A stretch of 64,000 nucleotides of DNA, from contig JAPDQB010000001.1 of NCBI GenBank assembly GCA_034506175.1, positions 124,001 through 188,000 of the forward strand. The letters are read 5' to 3'. Of the stretch, positions 60,916-64,000 are shown one piece after another. A program made the translations under genes and the position numbers. The notes under the pieces were generated by a model. It was not told the origin of the DNA. It searched no databases and saw only the letters and a program-made list of their open reading frames with translations. This DNA comes from a candidate division KSB1 bacterium (GTDB taxonomy: Bacteria > Zhuqueibacterota > Zhuqueibacteria > Zhuqueibacterales > Zhuqueibacteraceae). Every line of letters starts with the position of its first letter. Position 1 is the stretch's first letter.

Positions 60916-62133
60916 TCAAGACTTTTTCCTGATATTTTTGTACAAATATTGTAACATCTTTCTGCCGAAATATTGGCGATAACGCCACATTAACGAAAGC
61001 AGCAACGGCGCGGAAAAATCGCCTTTGAGAAGATCGGGAATCACCTCCGCCGGAAATTGCGCGAGCAAAGCGATTTTTTCATTCCACGACTGGTCGTCGT
61101 ATTGCGCCAGGCGGCGATTGATTTCATAGCCGCCGGCGAAGAGCCCGCCATAGCGGCTTCGCCAGCGCGTGTCAAAGCGCTCGAGAAATGCAGCGTCGAA
61201 CCGCCCGGCGCGATGCGCTTCCACCGCAACGTCTCCGGCCATGCCGCCGATATCCAAGGCGAAACGAATGCCTTCGCCCAACAAGGTTGAAATCAAACCA
61301 CCGGCGTCTCCCGCCACCAGCAAACCGGCAGCCGAAGTTCTTTTCAGCGGCGGCGCAGCAGGAATGACGCCGAGATGAAATTCGAGCGCTGAATGAGACG
61401 GAACAGGGAAACCCGCAATTTGTTGTCGTCGCAGCAGGTGATCGAGCAATGGTCGAGGTTCGGCCTTGGTGTCGGGATGAATCACACCTATGCCAATACG
61501 CGCCCTCGACGCGCCATGCGGAAAAATCCAGCCGTAACCCGCTGGTCCGGCCAGACTGCCGAAGAGCAACGCAATCGTATCGTCTGGCCAATCCGGCCAG
61601 TAAAGATCGTACTCCGCTCCCAAGCCGTAACGCCTGAGCGGGCCGCGCAGATTCATTTGTCGCGCCAGAATTCCCGCGGCGCCGGTGGCATCGATCAGCA
61701 GCGGCGCAAAAAAATTTCCGTGCTGTCGCACGACGAGACCGGCTGGTTGATCATTTTGCACAAGCGCGCGTTCGACGGCGGCGCCCGGATAAATTGCCGC
61801 GCCGACTTCAGCGGCTTGCGCCGCGAGAAATTGATACAACCCGCGAACGTCCAAGATGCAGCTCACCGGCGGCTCGTAGGAAAAACTCGCGGCCGCGTTT
61901 GGCGCGAGAAATTTTCCGGTGCGAATCGGGTGCATGAAGTGCTCCGGCACGCCGAGCCGGCGCAGCTCGGCCATCCAACTGCCGCCACTGGTGTGAATCG
62001 GATAACCGATTTCTTTGCTGCGCTCAAAAACTGCCACCCGCAATCCAGCGCGGCCGGCGGCAATGGCGGCGCTCAAACCGGCAGGTCCGGCGCCAGCGAT
62101 CAGGATGTCGTAAGTGTTCCGTTGAGGCATCAT
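60916..62133 (-). CDS. Geranylgeranyl-reductase-type FAD-dependent oxidoreductase
   Basis: 405 residues from ATG 62133 (or 62130). Rossmann GAGPAGLSAAIAAGRAGL near the start, then LLVAGDAGGLISTLLGEGIR, the second FAD motif of the ChlP/GGR family, with GWIFPHGASRARIGIG between. Members reduce isoprenoid chains of lipids, menaquinones or related compounds. Substrate unknown. The C-terminus is basic. Confidence 0.85.
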   Translation of the reverse strand: MMPQRNTYDILIAGAGPAGLSAAIAAGRAGLRVAVFERSKEIGYPIHTSGGSWMAELRRLGVPEHFMHPIRTGKFLAPNAAASFSYEPPVSCILDVRGLYQFLAAQAAEVGAAIYPGAAVERALVQNDQPAGLVVRQHGNFFAPLLIDATGAAGILARQMNLRGPLRRYGLGAEYDLYWPDWPDDTIALLFGSLAGPAGYGWIFPHGASRARIGIGVIHPDTKAEPRPLLDHLLRRQQIAGFPVPSHSALEFHLGVIPAAPPLKRTSAAGLLVAGDAGGLISTLLGEGIRFALDIGGMAGDVAVEAHRAGRFDAAFLERFDTRWRSRYGGLFAGGYEINRRLAQYDDQSWNEKIALLAQFPAEVIPDLLKGDFSAPLLLSLMWRYRQYFGRKMLQYLYKNIRKKS

Positions 62134-62243
62134 CAAAAGTGAATTTACGAGAAGTTGATGCGGATTGGCTTAGGCAGGGGAATTCAAATGCATACAGATG
62201 ACGAATTGTTTTTCAGCACTATCAGACATGTAAGATGCAAATG

Positions 62244-62612
62244 TCATTGCGTTACGAGCTTGTATGCCAGGCTGCTGTTGGCCTGTGCCAGCAGCGCTTG
62301 CCACTCTTGCTCCGGAGCGCCGCAATCTCGCGCCGAGCGCAGCAGCGCGGCTAAAAACGGCGTGTCCGGAGGATGTTCCTGCAACGCTTCGCGGGCGCGC
62401 GCCAGCAGCGGTTCAATTGCCGGGCGGTATCGCAACTCTCCGAGAATCTCGGCAGCCAACATTCGTGTTTCCGGCACCGGGTGATGCAAGGCGCCGATCA
62501 GTCGCTCCGGATAACTCCGCGCCTCCGCGGCAGCCAGATCGCATCCGCAGAACGGACAAATCTTTGCGTCGGATGGAATGATTTTCCAACAGCCGGGACA
62601 AAAGTAAGTCAT
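62244..62612 (-). CDS. Zinc-ribbon / HEAT-repeat protein
   Basis: 122 residues. An N-terminal zinc ribbon (FCPGCWKIIPSDAKICPFCG), then about two HEAT-like repeats (ERLIGALHHPVPETRMLAAE; ILGELRYRPAIEPLLARARE). Probably a protein-binding adaptor; no function is assigned. It lies between the flavoprotein and the transporter on the same strand. Confidence 0.7.
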   Translation of the reverse strand: MTYFCPGCWKIIPSDAKICPFCGCDLAAAEARSYPERLIGALHHPVPETRMLAAEILGELRYRPAIEPLLARAREALQEHPPDTPFLAALLRSARDCGAPEQEWQALLAQANSSLAYKLVTQ

Positions 62613-62677
62613 GTTCTCAAGCCGTTTGCTATGCCGCCAATACAGCGATTTTGCAAATTGACATCGATTGGTTCACC

Positions 62678-63862
62678 TCACTTGCCCAGGCTGGTGAAGC
62701 GCAGGCGGCCCAGATAAACCAGGGCCGTGCCGATCACCATGGCGATGACATAGCCATAAGGAAAGCTGCCGGCGATCAAGCCAACCAGAATCGTGATCGG
62801 AAATTCCGTCCGCTGCTCTGCGATGTCGCGCACCAGCAAGATCATGGTCAAGCCTTCGAACAAAAGCAGAACGCCCAAGACCGGCAAAGGAAAAACCGCC
62901 ACGATGGCGTCGAAGTCCTCCCCGAAAAACAATCCCATCACCAAAAACATCGCCCCGTAAATGATGACCGATCCGCCGGTGCGTCCGCCGAAGGCATAGT
63001 GTCCGGCCATGCCGCCGGAGCCGTGACAGGTCGGCACGCCGCCGAAGAAAGGATTGATGAGATTCATCAACGAATAGGTCAGGCTGATTTGGCGCACCTG
63101 CAGCGGCCGGTCGGGAAACAAATCGGCTGCGACCTGGCGGGTGGCGAGAATGGAGTTGCCCAACGACAGCGGAATTTGCGGCAGCGCCAGCACAACCAAC
63201 CCGGTGACAATCTCCGGCCATTGCGGCACTCGCACCTGCGGCAGACCAAAGCCGGCGCGCTGTGCCAGATCAGCCATGTCCAACTTGAAAGCCAAAGCAT
63301 AAATCAGCCCCCATGCGATGACGAAGAGCGCGGCAGGATACTTGCGATTGCCGATGAATGCCACGGTGATGGCGAAACTGGCGGCCGCTAAAATGTAGCC
63401 GGTTGCGCCATCCGCTTGCACGTATTCTTTGAGCGCCAGCCCAGCAAGCTGCAGGCCGAGCCCGAATTGGATGCCGCGCACCACACTCTTGGGGACAACG
63501 CGCGCGAGCCAATCGATCAAGCCGGTTACCGAGAGCAGCAGCATGAGGACGCCGATGGCAAGCCCGGCGCCGTACAGAATCGCACCGTCGATTTTTTGGG
63601 CGATGACGATGGCCGCCATGGCCTTGAGCGGTTGCACCGGCATCGGTAGGCGATAGCGCAAGGCAGTCAGGATCGACATGATGCCAAACATGACGAGCAC
63701 GCTGGTGCCATCGAGTTTCGCGGCCAGGGAGATGCCGACCAGCAATGGCAAATCCGTGCCAATATCTCCAAACGCGCCGGCGAGCTCGTTGCGGTCGAAC
63801 CGAATGCCAGGGCCGGCAGGTTTGGCCGAAACGATCGTGGCAGTGGGTTTGAAATTTGTCAT
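62678..63862 (-). CDS. Putative sulfate/molybdate transporter (MOT1-like)
   Basis: 394 residues from the ATG at 63862 (AAGGA nine bases upstream). About ten membrane helices. N-terminal RNELAGAFGDIGTDLPLLVG and later GGVPTCHGSGGMAGHYAFG with the conserved GGRTG are signatures of the MOT1 branch of the SulP superfamily, which moves molybdate or sulfate. It has no STAS domain, as usual for MOT1. Confidence 0.9.
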   Translation of the reverse strand: MTNFKPTATIVSAKPAGPGIRFDRNELAGAFGDIGTDLPLLVGISLAAKLDGTSVLVMFGIMSILTALRYRLPMPVQPLKAMAAIVIAQKIDGAILYGAGLAIGVLMLLLSVTGLIDWLARVVPKSVVRGIQFGLGLQLAGLALKEYVQADGATGYILAAASFAITVAFIGNRKYPAALFVIAWGLIYALAFKLDMADLAQRAGFGLPQVRVPQWPEIVTGLVVLALPQIPLSLGNSILATRQVAADLFPDRPLQVRQISLTYSLMNLINPFFGGVPTCHGSGGMAGHYAFGGRTGGSVIIYGAMFLVMGLFFGEDFDAIVAVFPLPVLGVLLLFEGLTMILLVRDIAEQRTEFPITILVGLIAGSFPYGYVIAMVIGTALVYLGRLRFTSLGK

Positions 63863-63902
63863 GGACGAAATTCCTTGAAATGAAACCCGATAAACCAACA
63901 GT

Positions 63903-63920
63903 GCAATGCTAAAGCATTGC
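63903..63920. repeat. GCAATGCT/AGCATTGC palindrome
   Basis: An 18-base perfect dyad GCAATGCTAAAGCATTGC overlapping the stop of the rightmost gene. It may be a small operator or the end signal of that gene. Confidence 0.4.
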
Positions 63921-64000
63921 ACGGCGGCTTTTTGCCAGCCGCCACATCATCAGCGCCCCGAGCAAACAGAATCCCGCGGCGTAAGCGAACCCCGCTGCCG
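63909..64000 (-). CDS. C-terminal end of a membrane protein (partial)
   Basis: The minus strand from the right edge reads AAGFAYAAGFCLLGALMM, WRLAKSRRAML and a TAG at 63909-63911. One hydrophobic helix and a basic tail look like the last transmembrane segment of a transporter, for instance of the major facilitator type. The rest lies outside the window. Confidence 0.5.
   Translation of the reverse strand, partial: AAGFAYAAGFCLLGALMMWRLAKSRRAML

Overview
The window reads as a chromosomal segment of a Gram-negative bacterium of the FCB assemblage, most like candidate phylum KSB1 / Calditrichota. This placement is inferred from gene content: a C-terminal type IX secretion (Por) sorting tail on a secreted cytochrome-like protein, a PorV/PorQ-like outer membrane protein, a complete bacillithiol gene set outside Firmicutes, a serine palmitoyltransferase-like enzyme, and CsgG/LPP20/FecR envelope proteins. 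No rRNA lies in the window to confirm it. TTG start codons behind good Shine-Dalgarno sequences are common (ndk, sucC, sucD, the palmitoyltransferase-like gene, its GNAT partner, perhaps fabH).

Layout. 0-7 kb (minus strand): the classic lipid cluster yceD-rpmF-plsX-fabH-fabD-fabG-acpP-fabF-rnc, with a promoter at 7.1 kb and rnc cut by the left edge. 7.2-7.5 kb: a copy of a dispersed repeat. 7.5-15 kb (minus): SPOR protein, ndk, sucD and sucC separated by a duplicated, partly decayed unknown gene cassette, a retropepsin-like protein, carbamate kinase and a COG2403 GTPase. 15-21 kb: rpmB from a strong divergent promoter, a PorV-like protein, tRNA-Thr and tRNA-Phe, pyrimidine nucleoside phosphorylase, an Rpn-like nuclease, and a haem/copper-type secreted protein. 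21-33 kb (plus): M16 peptidase, tRNA-Gly, then an envelope cluster (LPP20-like, TPR+SLH lipoprotein, FlgT-like, CsgG, unknown secreted protein), a sugar nucleotidyltransferase and a FecR protein. 33-42 kb: a BRCT-MerR-TPR fusion, bshA, bshB1, a decayed MntA-HepT toxin-antitoxin module, a second CsgG/TPR/SH3 protein, bshC, a PfkB kinase and a broken AAA/DUF4143 gene.

42.7-51 kb (plus): a six-gene signalling cluster (REC-GGDEF, two sensor kinases, a winged-helix/HATPase/DUF4325 protein, a REC-PAS-PAS kinase and a sigma54 response regulator whose GAFTGA motif reads GAFTDA). 51-52.3 kb is a graveyard of transposase and other remnants. 52.3-58 kb: methyltransferase, a secreted protein with a BlaI-like domain, more repeats, then a probable sphingolipid set (SDR reductase, serine palmitoyltransferase-like enzyme, GNAT acyltransferase candidate). 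58-64 kb (minus): a DUF1640-like gene with a -1 frame break at an A7 run, zinc-ribbon protein, PTS EIIA, unknown, mannose-1-phosphate guanylyltransferase, geranylgeranyl-reductase-type flavoprotein, zinc-ribbon/HEAT protein, a molybdate/sulfate transporter and the tail of a membrane protein cut by the right edge.

The main unifying themes are envelope and lipid synthesis (fatty acids, sphingolipid candidates, sugar nucleotides, outer-membrane CsgG/LPP20 proteins, T9SS cargo), low-molecular-weight thiol synthesis, and a large two-component signalling block. At least six genes are frame-broken or truncated, and two dispersed repeat families recur. Start sites, frames and functions were read by eye without database searches.
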